Source of the DNA: JACDAN01 sp035265935
GTDB lineage: Bacteria; Actinomycetota; Thermoleophilia; Gaiellales; Gaiellaceae
DNA length: 64,000 nucleotides
Direction of reading: 5' to 3'
Assembly (NCBI GenBank): GCA_035265935.1
Contig: DATFOC010000019.1
Coordinates: forward strand, 1 to 64,000
Below the pieces are notes generated by a model, which worked only from the letters and a program-made list of their open reading frames with translations, made no database searches and was not told the origin of the DNA. Position numbers and translations under genes: made by a program. Below, piece by piece: positions 34,330-42,522 of the stretch. Each line of letters begins with the position of its first letter. Position 1 is the stretch's first letter.

Positions 34330-35205
34330 GTGCTGCCGCTCGAGTCGGTGCCGAACTTCTCGGAAGGGCGCGATGCGGCCACGATCGAGGCGATCGGTGC
34401 CGCCCTCTCGCAGGGTGTGCGGCTGCTGGACATGCACTCCGATCCCGACCACCACCGCTCCGTGTTCACCGTCGTCGGGGAGGACGGGCCGCTGGTCGAG
34501 GCCCTCGTCCGCGCCGTCGAGGTCGCCCGCGACCTGATCGACCTCGGGCGACACGAGGGCGCACACCCACGGATCGGCGCGGCCGACGTCGTCCCGGTGG
34601 TGCCGCTGCGGCCGACCGACATGGAGCGCGCGAAAGCGGCCGCCTGGGAGCTCGGCGGCAGGCTCGGCGAGCTCGACCTGCCCGTGTTCCTCTACGGCGA
34701 GCTTGCTCCAGGCCGCGGGCCGGCGTTCTTCCGGCGGGGCGGGACGGAGGAGCTGGCCGCGAGGCTGGCGGATGGTCTGACCCCCGACTTCGGGCCGTCC
34801 GACCTCCATCCGACCGCTGGCGGCGTCATCGTCGGGGCCCGGCGCCCGTTGATCGCGTTCAACGTCGACCTGCGTGGCGCGACGCTCGATCATGCGCGCA
34901 CGATCGCGTCGGCGATCCGCGAGCGAGACGGCGGCTTTCCGGGTGTGAGGGCGCTCGGCCTGGAGCTTCCCGGGTCCGGGCGGGTGCAGGTGAGCATGAA
35001 CGTCGAGGACTGGGAGGCCGCGGCGCTGCACGAGATCGTCGCTCGGATCGAGTCGGAGGCGGCGAGTCTCGGCGCGGAGGTCGATCGCGCCGAGCTGGTC
35101 GGGCTGATGCCTGCGGGCGCAGCTGCGGCGGCGGCCGGGTCGGCGCTCCGGATCGAGGGCTTCGACGGCTCCCGGCTGATCGAGACGCGCCTCCTCGAGG
35201 ATTAG
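34330..35205 (+). CDS. ftcD: Glutamate formiminotransferase
   Basis: 291-aa enzyme transferring the formimino group of N-formimino-glutamate to tetrahydrofolate, the last step of histidine breakdown in FtcD-type pathways. Signature segments: ESVPNFSEGRD at the start, LDMHSDPDHHRSVFT (30-44), HEGAHPRIGAADVVP and LIAFNVDLRG. It contains only the transferase domain, with no cyclodeaminase. GTG at 34330 is preceded by TAGAGT. Its TAG stop is the first half of the hutH -10 box. First gene of ftcD-hutH-ORF-hutU-hutI. Confidence 0.94.
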   Translation: MLPLESVPNFSEGRDAATIEAIGAALSQGVRLLDMHSDPDHHRSVFTVVGEDGPLVEALVRAVEVARDLIDLGRHEGAHPRIGAADVVPVVPLRPTDMERAKAAAWELGGRLGELDLPVFLYGELAPGRGPAFFRRGGTEELAARLADGLTPDFGPSDLHPTAGGVIVGARRPLIAFNVDLRGATLDHARTIASAIRERDGGFPGVRALGLELPGSGRVQVSMNVEDWEAAALHEIVARIESEAASLGAEVDRAELVGLMPAGAAAAAAGSALRIEGFDGSRLIETRLLED

Positions 35206-35208
35206 AGT
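35203..35208 (+). promoter_or_regulatory. -10-like TAGAGT made from the ftcD stop codon, upstream of hutH
   Basis: TAG is the ftcD stop; TAGAGT ends exactly 6 nt before the hutH GTG at 35215. Confidence 0.5.
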
Positions 35209-35214
35209 CCTGAC

Positions 35215-36750
35215 GTGGTCGAGACTCAGGTCCTGACCGGCGACGACCTCGAGGTCGACCACGTCTGGGCGGTCGCGGTGGAAGGCGCGCCGGTTGAGCT
35301 GTCGGAGTCGGCGCGCGAACGGATGCGTGCCGCCCGCGATGTGGTCGAGCGCGCCGCCGCCGCTCCCGAGCGCACCTACGGCGTCAACACCGGGTTCGGT
35401 CGGCTCGTCACGCAGACGATTCCGGCCGAGCTGGTCGACGAGCTCCAGGTCCGGCTCTTGCGCAGCCACGCCTGCGGCGTGGGAGATCCGTATCCGGACG
35501 AGATCGTCCGGGCAGCGCTCGTGCTTCGGGCGAATGGTCTGGCGACCGGTGTCTCGGGGACGCGCGTCGAAGTCGCAGAGCTGCTCCTGGAGTGCTTGCG
35601 GCGAGGTGTTCTCCCAAGGGTGCCGAGCAGGGGCTCTGTCGGGGCCAGCGGCGACCTGGCGCCGCTCGCGCATCTCGCCTTGCCGCTGATCGGTGAGGGG
35701 GAGGCCTCGTTCGACGGTGAGCTCCTCTCGGGCAGTGAGGCGCTGGCCCGGGCCGGAATCGAGCCGTTGCAGCTTCGCGCGAAGGAAGGGCTCTCGCTGA
35801 TCAACGGGACCCAGTTCATGGCGGCCTTCGCTGCGCTGGGGGTCGTTCGCGCAAAGCGCCTCGCCGTTGGGGCCGACATCGCCTGCGCGCTCTCCGTCGA
35901 AGCCCTCGAGGGCTCGCGAAAGGCCTTCTCTGCAGGCGTCCACGGAGTCCGGCCGTTGCGCGGTCAGTCCGCGGCGGCCGAGAACGTCCTTCGGCTTCTC
36001 GAAGGCTCGGCGATCATGGAGTCCCACCGGTGGTGTGACCGCGTGCAGGATGCGTATTCGCTCCGTTGCGCGCCTCAGGTCCACGGCGCCGGCCGCGACC
36101 TCCTTCGCTACGTCGAGGAAACGGTTTCGGTGGAGTTGAACGCCGGCACCGACAATCCGCTCGTGCTCGTGGACGAGGGGGAGATCGTCTCGGCAGGGAA
36201 CTTCCACGGCCAGCCGCTCGCGTTCGCGCTCGACGCGATGACGATGGCAGTCTCCGAGCTGGCGAGCATCTCCGAGCGACGGACCGAGCGGCTCGTCAAT
36301 CCAAGCCTCTCCGACGGGCTTCCGGCGTTCCTCGCCGTTGACGGTGGCCTCAACTCGGGGTTCATGATCCCGCAGTACGTGGCCGCGTCGCTCGTCAGCG
36401 AGAACAAGTCCCTGGCCCATCCGGCGAGCGTGGACTCCATTCCGACGAGCGCCGGCCAGGAGGATCATGTCTCGATGGGGAACGCGGCCGGCCTGAAGGC
36501 ATGGCAGGTGTTGGCGAATGCCGAACGGGCGGTGGCGATCGAGCTGCTTGCCGGCGCTCAGGCCGTCGAGTTCCTGGCGCCGCTGTCCGCGGGGCAAGGG
36601 ACCGAGGCGGCACGCCGGTTCGTCCGGTCGCTTTCGGCGCGCGTCGTGGAGGATCGCCCGCTGAGCGCGGACATCGAAGCCGTCGCCTCGGCGATTCGGG
36701 ACGGGTCCCTGGCGGCTGCGGTCGCGACCGAGGTCGGAGCGCTGCAGTGA
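35215..36750 (+). CDS. hutH: Histidine ammonia-lyase
   Basis: 511-aa lyase that removes ammonia from histidine to give urocanate. The MIO prosthetic group forms from Ala144-Ser145-Gly146 in SVGASGDLAPLAH. Other landmarks are TYGVNTGFG (54-62), LINGTQFMAA and NSGFMIPQY. GTG at 35215 gives the normal N-terminus and has TAGAGT 6 nt upstream. It overlaps the next 81-aa gene by 4 nt (GTGA). Confidence 0.96.
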   Translation: MVETQVLTGDDLEVDHVWAVAVEGAPVELSESARERMRAARDVVERAAAAPERTYGVNTGFGRLVTQTIPAELVDELQVRLLRSHACGVGDPYPDEIVRAALVLRANGLATGVSGTRVEVAELLLECLRRGVLPRVPSRGSVGASGDLAPLAHLALPLIGEGEASFDGELLSGSEALARAGIEPLQLRAKEGLSLINGTQFMAAFAALGVVRAKRLAVGADIACALSVEALEGSRKAFSAGVHGVRPLRGQSAAAENVLRLLEGSAIMESHRWCDRVQDAYSLRCAPQVHGAGRDLLRYVEETVSVELNAGTDNPLVLVDEGEIVSAGNFHGQPLAFALDAMTMAVSELASISERRTERLVNPSLSDGLPAFLAVDGGLNSGFMIPQYVAASLVSENKSLAHPASVDSIPTSAGQEDHVSMGNAAGLKAWQVLANAERAVAIELLAGAQAVEFLAPLSAGQGTEAARRFVRSLSARVVEDRPLSADIEAVASAIRDGSLAAAVATEVGALQ

Positions 36751-36992
36751 TTGAGGGTCAGAACGGCCGGCCGGCGAAGCCGAAGGGGCCGGAGCGGCCG
36801 TTCCGCGCCGCGCTGCTGTTCTACGGCGGGCTCGCCGTCGTGGGGTTCGGGTTCCTCCTGCTGACGGGCCAGGACGCGCGCAGGGCCGCGATCGGCGCGA
36901 GCGCGGCATTCGTGCTCGCGACCGGCTGGACGTGGTGGCGTATGTACAAGGACCAGAGGCGGGAAGCGCGCCGCGAACGGGCGAAACGATGA
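36747..36992 (+). CDS. Small two-helix membrane protein inside the hut operon
   Basis: 81-aa protein overlapping hutH and hutU by 4 nt each (GTGA and ATGA), so it is translated as part of the operon. It has a Pro/Lys/Arg-rich head, a membrane helix (AALLFYGGLAVVGFGFLLL, about residues 21-39), a short loop with GQDARRAA, a second helix (IGASAAFVLATGWTWW) and a basic tail KDQRREARRERAKR. Function unknown. Its position suggests a role tied to histidine or urocanate uptake, or simply operon hitch-hiking. Confidence 0.7.
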   Translation: MIEGQNGRPAKPKGPERPFRAALLFYGGLAVVGFGFLLLTGQDARRAAIGASAAFVLATGWTWWRMYKDQRREARRERAKR

Positions 36993-38698
36993 CCACCGTC
37001 GATTCGATCGAGTCGAAGGTGGAGTCGTTCGTCGGCGAGCCCGGACGGATTCGCGCGCCTCGCGGGTCGGAGCTGAACGCGCGATCGTGGTCGACGGAGG
37101 CGCCGCTACGGATGCTGCTGAACAACCTCGATCCCGAAGTCGCGGAGCGCCCGGAGGAGCTCGTCGTCTACGGTGGCTCCGGGAAGGCCGCGCGCGATCC
37201 CGAATCGCTTCGAGCGCTTGTGCGCTGCCTGCTGCGCTTGGGTGAGGACGAGACGCTGCTGGTCCAGAGCGGCAAGCCCGTCGGCGTCTTCAGGACGCAC
37301 GCGGCCGCCCCGAGGGTGCTGATTGCGAACTCGCTTCTCGTGCCTCGCTGGGCGACGTGGGACGAGTTTCGTCGGCTCGAGGCGCTCGGGCTGACGATGT
37401 TCGGGCAGATGACGGCCGGGAGCTGGATCTACATCGGCACGCAGGGAATCCTCCAGGGCACCTATCAGACCTTCGCCGCCGCGGGCGAGACGCACTTCGG
37501 ATCGCCTGACCTCTCGGGCCGGACGATCCTGACCGCGGGGCTGGGCGGCATGGGCGGCGCGCAGCCTCTTGCCGGGACGATGGCCGGGGCCGCCGTGCTT
37601 TGCATCGAGGTCGATCCCGGGCGGATTCGACGCCGCCTGGAGACGCGCTATCTCGACGAAGCCGCCGCCTCCATCGATGACGCCCTCGCACGCGTTCGGG
37701 CGGCGGCCGGGGAGGGGCGGCCGCTGTCGATCGGCTTGCTCGGAAACGCCGCGGAAGTCGTGCCGGAGCTCGCGCGGCGAGGAGAGCCCTTCGACCTCGT
37801 CACCGATCAGACGGCTGCGCACGATCCGCTGACCGGCTACGTCCCGGTCGGGCTCGACGTCGACGCGGCTGCGTCACTGCGTGAGGCCGAACCTGACACA
37901 TATCTGCGCCGCGCCCGTGACTCGATTGCGACACACGTCCGGGGGCTCTTGGAGTTCGTCCGCGCCGGAAGCTACGTTTTCGATTACGGCAACAATCTGA
38001 GAGGTGAGGCCTTAGAAGCAGGCGTTGAGGACGCTTTCACATATCCGGGCTTTGTCCCGGCGTATATCCGGCCGCTGTTCTCTCGCGGCATCGGTCCCTT
38101 CCGGTGGGCGGCGCTTTCGGGCGAGCCTCGTGACATCGAGGCGATCGACGCGGCATTGCGAGGGCTGTTTCCCGACGACGTCCTCCTGCAACGCTGGCTG
38201 GAGCTGGCTCCCGAGCGGGTGGCGTTCCAGGGGCTGCCGGCGCGAATCTGCTGGCTTGGGCTCGGCGATCGCGCGAAGGCAGGCGTCGCGATCAACGAGC
38301 TCGTGGGTCGCGGCGACGTGTCGGCTCCGGTCGTGATCGGGCGCGATCATCTCGATTCGGGCTCGGTGGCATCGCCGTATCGCGAGACGGAGGCGATGCG
38401 GGACGGCTCCGACGCAATCGCCGACTGGCCGATCCTCAACGCGCTCGTGAACACCGCGGCCGGCGCGACGTGGGTCAGCGTGCACCACGGCGGCGGAGTC
38501 GGCATCGGGAACTCCATCCACGCGGGCATGGTCGTTGTCGCCGACGGCACCGACGGCGCGGCGGAACGGCTCGAGCGGGTGCTCACCGCCGACCCCGGCA
38601 CCGGCGTTCTCCGCCATGCCGATGCTGGCTACCCCGAGGCGATCGAGGCCGCCGACGACCACGACCTCGAACTGCCGATGCCTCCGCGCGGGGAGTGA
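36989..38698 (+). CDS. hutU: Urocanate hydratase
   Basis: 569-aa NAD+-dependent urocanase converting urocanate to imidazolone propionate. Strong family blocks: NNLDPEVAERPEELVVYGGS, the TAGLGGMGGAQPLAG dinucleotide-binding loop, and FDYGNNLRGEA with FVPAYIRPLF. ATG at 36989 overlaps the previous stop (ATGA); the frame is open 19 codons upstream, inside the small membrane gene. Couples to hutI by a GTGA overlap. Confidence 0.96.
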   Translation: MTTVDSIESKVESFVGEPGRIRAPRGSELNARSWSTEAPLRMLLNNLDPEVAERPEELVVYGGSGKAARDPESLRALVRCLLRLGEDETLLVQSGKPVGVFRTHAAAPRVLIANSLLVPRWATWDEFRRLEALGLTMFGQMTAGSWIYIGTQGILQGTYQTFAAAGETHFGSPDLSGRTILTAGLGGMGGAQPLAGTMAGAAVLCIEVDPGRIRRRLETRYLDEAAASIDDALARVRAAAGEGRPLSIGLLGNAAEVVPELARRGEPFDLVTDQTAAHDPLTGYVPVGLDVDAAASLREAEPDTYLRRARDSIATHVRGLLEFVRAGSYVFDYGNNLRGEALEAGVEDAFTYPGFVPAYIRPLFSRGIGPFRWAALSGEPRDIEAIDAALRGLFPDDVLLQRWLELAPERVAFQGLPARICWLGLGDRAKAGVAINELVGRGDVSAPVVIGRDHLDSGSVASPYRETEAMRDGSDAIADWPILNALVNTAAGATWVSVHHGGGVGIGNSIHAGMVVVADGTDGAAERLERVLTADPGTGVLRHADAGYPEAIEAADDHDLELPMPPRGE

Positions 38699-39954
38699 CG
38701 GACGCCGCCGCCGGCTCACGCCGGCTCCTCGTGCGCGACCTTCGCCAGCTCGCGACGCCTGCGGGTTCGACCGCGCCTCTCCGCGGTGCGGCGCTCGGCG
38801 AGCTGGAGGTGTTCGAGGATGCGTACGTCCTCTGCGTCGACGGCCGCATCGAACGCGTCGGGCGCATGCGGGACCTGGGCCGGCTCGAGGGAGAGGTCGA
38901 GGAGCTCGACGGGCGAGGCGTGGCCGCCATCCCCGGTTTGGTCGACTGCCACACTCACGCGTGCTTCGCCGGCGATCGGGCAGAGGAGTTCTCGCTCCGT
39001 GCGGGCGGCGCGAGCTACGAGGAGCTGCATGCGGCCGGCGGCGGGATCCTGTCGACCGTCCGTGCAACGCGGCGGGCCGACGAGGATGAGCTCCGCGAGG
39101 CGGTTCGGCGGCATCGCGGCTGGATGCTGCGGTGGGGGACGACGACCTTCGAGGCGAAGTCGGGCTACGGGCTCGACCGCGATACCGAGCTTGCGTCCCT
39201 TCGTGCGATTGCTGCCGAAGGCGGAATGCCGACCTACCTGGGTCTCCACGCGGTGCCGCCCGAGTACGACGATGCCGAAGCGTATGTCGACTTCGTGGTC
39301 GCCGAGGTCCTGCCGGAGGCCGCGCAGCTCGTCGAGGCAGCGGACGTCTTCCTGGAGCGCGGCGCATTCGACGCGGCGCAGGCGCGGCGGTACCTCGGAG
39401 CCGCGCGGGATCACGGTCTCGCGCTCCGCCTCCACGCAGATCAGTTCACGGAGGCAGGCGGCATTGAGCTCGCGATCGAGCTCGGCGCACGTTCGGTCGA
39501 CCATCTGGAGGCCACGGGCGAGCGAGGTGTCGGGACCCTCGCACGAAGTGAGGTCACGGCTGTTCTGCTGCCGGCGAGCGCGCTCTTTCTCGGCAGGCCG
39601 ATGCCGCCCGGGCGGGCGCTGGTCGAGGCCGGCGCCGCGGTTGCGCTCGCGACCGACTTCAACCCCGGAAGCGCGTTCTGCGAGAGCCTTCCGATCGTCG
39701 CCTCGCTCGCCTCGACGCAGCTCGGGCTGTCGCCGGCACAGGCGCTGTCGGCGATGACGGTCAACGCCGCACACGTGCTCGAGCGGGCCGACCGCAAGGG
39801 ACGCCTTGCGCCGGGGTACGACGCAGATCTCGTCCTGCTCGATGCACCCGACTGGCGCCACCTGGCCTACCACCTGGGAGGTGACCTGGTCGCCGCCGTG
39901 ATCGAGGGCGGACATGTGGCCTGGCAGCGCTACCCTAGTTCCGATGCCCAGTAG
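38695..39954 (+). CDS. hutI: Imidazolonepropionase
   Basis: 419-aa amidohydrolase-fold enzyme opening imidazolone propionate to N-formimino-glutamate, the FtcD substrate. The metal site begins with GLVDCHTHACFAGDR; further ligands lie in LHAVPPE, LHADQFTEAGG and ATDFNPGSAF. GTG at 38695 overlaps the hutU stop. Last hut gene; its final 11 nt overlap the start of the next ORF in another frame. Confidence 0.95.
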   Translation: MTDAAAGSRRLLVRDLRQLATPAGSTAPLRGAALGELEVFEDAYVLCVDGRIERVGRMRDLGRLEGEVEELDGRGVAAIPGLVDCHTHACFAGDRAEEFSLRAGGASYEELHAAGGGILSTVRATRRADEDELREAVRRHRGWMLRWGTTTFEAKSGYGLDRDTELASLRAIAAEGGMPTYLGLHAVPPEYDDAEAYVDFVVAEVLPEAAQLVEAADVFLERGAFDAAQARRYLGAARDHGLALRLHADQFTEAGGIELAIELGARSVDHLEATGERGVGTLARSEVTAVLLPASALFLGRPMPPGRALVEAGAAVALATDFNPGSAFCESLPIVASLASTQLGLSPAQALSAMTVNAAHVLERADRKGRLAPGYDADLVLLDAPDWRHLAYHLGGDLVAAVIEGGHVAWQRYPSSDAQ

Positions 39955-40327
39955 AAAGCAACGAAAGCGGCGCGCGAAGGATCGCCGGCACGAGTGGGAG
40001 TACGTCTACGTCGACGACACCGGAGAAGAGGTCGAGGTGCCCGAGGACGAACCGATCTCCCGCAACGGGAAGCGCTCGCCGCAGCAAACGAAGGCCAAGG
40101 CCAAGGCGTCCGGCCGCGAGGTGCAGCCGCCGTCGTGGCGCAAGATCGGAAAGCGCGGGCTCCTCTTCGCGCCGCTGATGTTCTTGACGGTGACGTTCCT
40201 CAGTGGCGACCTAACGATGACGCAGCGGCTCGTCAACACGGCTTTCCTCCTCGCGTTCTTCCTGCCGTTCAGCTACGCGATGGATGCGCTGATGTACCGC
40301 CTCTACAAGAAGCGCGCCGGCGCTTAG
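39944..40327 (+). CDS. Hypothetical membrane protein, 127 aa
   Basis: 127-aa protein with a strongly basic N-terminus (SRKQRKRRAKDRRHEWEY), an acidic patch (DDTGEEVEVPEDEP), a Lys-rich linker and two C-terminal membrane helices (about residues 79-93 and 97-117). Unrecognised. ATG at 39944 has TACCCT 7 nt upstream and overlaps the hutI end by 11 nt. Convergent with the cupin gene, overlapping it by 4 nt. Confidence 0.65.
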   Translation: MPSRKQRKRRAKDRRHEWEYVYVDDTGEEVEVPEDEPISRNGKRSPQQTKAKAKASGREVQPPSWRKIGKRGLLFAPLMFLTVTFLSGDLTMTQRLVNTAFLLAFFLPFSYAMDALMYRLYKKRAGA

Positions 40328-40662
40328 AGAGTCGCGCTGCCGCGGTAGTGCCCGGCCCCCGGCCAGGGCGCGAGCAGCAGCAGAATTCGCGCGCCCTCGC
40401 GGCTGGCCACGCGGTGGCGCTCGTGCGCGTCGAAGCGGAAGAGCGTCCCTGTGCCCGCCTCGACGGTCTCCTCACCGGATCCGACCTCGACCTTGCCGTC
40501 CACGACCACGAGCCAGGCGTTCTCGTGCACCTGGTGGTCACCCAACGCCTGTCCGGGTTTCAGCCCGATCAGCACCGCTCTCGCCTCGTCCTGCGAGTGC
40601 AGGACGATGGGGCTCCGGCTGCCCTCGGGCATCTCGAGCTCCAGGAGGTTCCAGCTCTGCAC
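40324..40662 (-). CDS. Small cupin-domain protein
   Basis: 112-aa single-domain cupin. Motif 1 is GQALGDHQVHENAWLVVVDG (His, His, Glu metal ligands) and motif 2 is GTLFRFDAHERHRV. Small cupins of this kind bind a metal and act as isomerases, dioxygenases or sensors; the reaction is unknown. GTG at 40662 has TAGGAT 7 nt upstream on the minus strand. Divergent from the metallo-beta-lactamase-fold gene. Confidence 0.85.
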   Translation of the reverse strand: MQSWNLLELEMPEGSRSPIVLHSQDEARAVLIGLKPGQALGDHQVHENAWLVVVDGKVEVGSGEETVEAGTGTLFRFDAHERHRVASREGARILLLLAPWPGAGHYRGSATL

Positions 40663-40705
40663 CGCGGCGATCCTAACCCGCTGAGGGCCTCCAAAGACCC
40701 GTCGT

Positions 40706-40711
40706 TACACT
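40706..40711 (+). promoter_or_regulatory. Leaderless-type -10 box (TACACT)
   Basis: TACACT ends exactly 6 nt before the ATG at 40718. It would drive the MBL-hisS-aspS operon. No ribosome binding site is visible. Confidence 0.5.
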
Positions 40712-40717
40712 CGCCCG

Positions 40718-41332
40718 ATGGCTCCGTCGGTCGACACATATGCGCTTGGACCCACGCAGACGAACTGTTATGTGGTCCGCGCCCGCCCGGACGCGCAAGA
40801 GGCCGTCGTGATCGATCCCGGCTATGAGGTCGCCGCGCCCGATTCCAAGGTCGCGGGAATCCTGGTCACCCATTGCCACTGGGACCACCTGGGCGGGATC
40901 GCGCCGCTCGCCACTGCCACCGGTGCGCCGGTGTACATGGCGGAGCGTGAGGCGTCGGTGCTCGAGGATCCGGCCGCCTTCTATCCCGACCAGCACATTC
41001 CGCCCTACCGCGCCGACGTTCGGCTCGAAGGTGGCGACACGGTCGAGGCCGCCGGCCTCACCTTCGACGTCGTCGATGTGCCCGGCCACTCACCGGGTCA
41101 CATCGCGTTCGCGACGGACGGGATGCTCTTCTCCGGCGACGTCCTCTTCGCCGGAAGCGTCGGCCGGACCGACCTTCCGTTCGCCGACTGGGACACGCTC
41201 GTCGACTCGATCCGAGCCCTCCTGAACCGCTTCCCTCCCGAGACGGTCGTCTACCCGGGCCACGGCCCGCCTACGACGCTCGGCGCCGAGCGCGCCCGCA
41301 ACCCCTTCCTCGCGGAGCTTCGCGCCTCTTGA
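40718..41332 (+). CDS. Metallo-beta-lactamase-fold hydrolase (glyoxalase II-like)
   Basis: 204-aa MBL-fold protein. Zinc motif THCHWDHLGG (about residues 51-60), a second His in VPGHSPGH, Asp in FSGDVLF and a C-terminal His in YPGHGP: a full dinuclear site of the glyoxalase II type. Probably hydrolyses a thioester such as S-lactoylglutathione or a mycothiol analogue; unproven. First gene of an operon with hisS (TTGA overlap) and aspS, an arrangement common in actinobacteria. Confidence 0.88.
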   Translation: MAPSVDTYALGPTQTNCYVVRARPDAQEAVVIDPGYEVAAPDSKVAGILVTHCHWDHLGGIAPLATATGAPVYMAEREASVLEDPAAFYPDQHIPPYRADVRLEGGDTVEAAGLTFDVVDVPGHSPGHIAFATDGMLFSGDVLFAGSVGRTDLPFADWDTLVDSIRALLNRFPPETVVYPGHGPPTTLGAERARNPFLAELRAS

Positions 41333-42522
41333 AGTTCGAGGCGCCGAGGGGGACCCATGACATCCTCCCGTCCGACCAGCCGCTCTGGCAGCGCGTCATG
41401 GGCGAGGCGGAGCGCCTCTGTGCGCTCTACGGCTATCGCAGGATCGTGACGCCCGCCTTCGAGGACACCGAGCTTTTCATCCGCACTTCGGGCGAGGGCT
41501 CCGACGTCGTCCAGAAGGAGATGTACACGTTCCAGGACCGCGGCGACCGCTCACTGACGCTCCGACCCGAAGCGACGGCGCCGATCTGCCGCGCCTACCT
41601 CCAGCACGGCATGCAGCGAGAGCCCCAGCCGGTCAAGCTTTACACCATCGGCCCGATGTGGCGCTACGACCGCCCTCAGAAGGGCCGGTACCGGGAGCAC
41701 TGGCAGCTCTCCGTCGAGGCGATCGGCTCCAACGATCCCGCCGTCGACGCGGAGCTGATCCAGTTCTACGACGAGCTGCTTCGTCGCCTGGGCATCCCCG
41801 CCTACGCCCTCCACCTCAACTCGATCGGGGACCCGAAGTGTCGGCCGGCGTACATCGAGAAGCTCGAGGCCTGGCTCGACGAGCGCGATTCCGAGCTCGA
41901 CGAAGAGGCGCGCGCCAAGCGACGCACGACGCCGCTGCGTGTCTTCGACGTGAAGAGCGAGCAGGTTCAGGCGCTCCTGGCCGAGGCACCGAAGATGGGC
42001 GAGAGCCTCTGCGACGAGTGCCGGGCGCACTTCGAGCAGGTCCGGGCGTTCCTCGACGCGGCCGGCGTCCGGTACGAGCTCGAGCCGACGCTCGTTCGGG
42101 GCCTCGACTACTACACGCGCACGACGTTCGAGTTCAGGGACGAGGCGATCGGCGCGCAGAGCGCGATCTGCGGCGGCGGCCGCTACGACGGCCTGATCGA
42201 GGCGATCGGCGGCCCGCCGACGCCGGGGATCGGCTTCGGCGCAGGAATCGAGCGCCTGCTCCTCTCGCTCGGCGAGCCCGAGCTGGCGCCGGAGGCGATC
42301 GATGTGTTCTTCGTCGTCGAGGAGGGCGCCGATCGCACGGCGATCGCGAAGGCGCTCGCCGAGCTGCGCCGCCGTGGGATCTCCGCCGACATGGACTATG
42401 CCGGCCGGTCGGCCAAGGGCCAGCGCACGCAGGCGAGCCGCCTCAACGCCCGGCAGGTAGTCGTCGTCGAGCCAGGCCGGACGCCAGACCCCGACGCGAT
42501 CGCAAGAGAGCTCCACAGATGA
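41329..42522 (+). CDS. hisS: Histidyl-tRNA synthetase
   Basis: 397-aa class II synthetase. Motif 1 region near FEDTELFIRTSGEGSDVVQK, motif 2 IGPMWRYDRPQKGRYREHWQ, the histidine-specific LVRGLDYYTRT and motif 3 GFGAGIERLLL are all present, followed by the anticodon-binding domain. The start is TTG 41329 (MKFEAPRGTHDILP), which overlaps the preceding stop and matches the family N-terminus. Overlaps aspS by 4 nt (ATGA). Confidence 0.96.
   Translation: MKFEAPRGTHDILPSDQPLWQRVMGEAERLCALYGYRRIVTPAFEDTELFIRTSGEGSDVVQKEMYTFQDRGDRSLTLRPEATAPICRAYLQHGMQREPQPVKLYTIGPMWRYDRPQKGRYREHWQLSVEAIGSNDPAVDAELIQFYDELLRRLGIPAYALHLNSIGDPKCRPAYIEKLEAWLDERDSELDEEARAKRRTTPLRVFDVKSEQVQALLAEAPKMGESLCDECRAHFEQVRAFLDAAGVRYELEPTLVRGLDYYTRTTFEFRDEAIGAQSAICGGGRYDGLIEAIGGPPTPGIGFGAGIERLLLSLGEPELAPEAIDVFFVVEEGADRTAIAKALAELRRRGISADMDYAGRSAKGQRTQASRLNARQVVVVEPGRTPDPDAIARELHR

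Noticed and set aside
34309..37125. 938-codon open frame on the minus strand
   Set aside because: It is antisense to ftcD and hutH, is Arg/Asp/Glu/Pro-rich with no domain, and is a by-product of G/C-biased third positions in the real genes.
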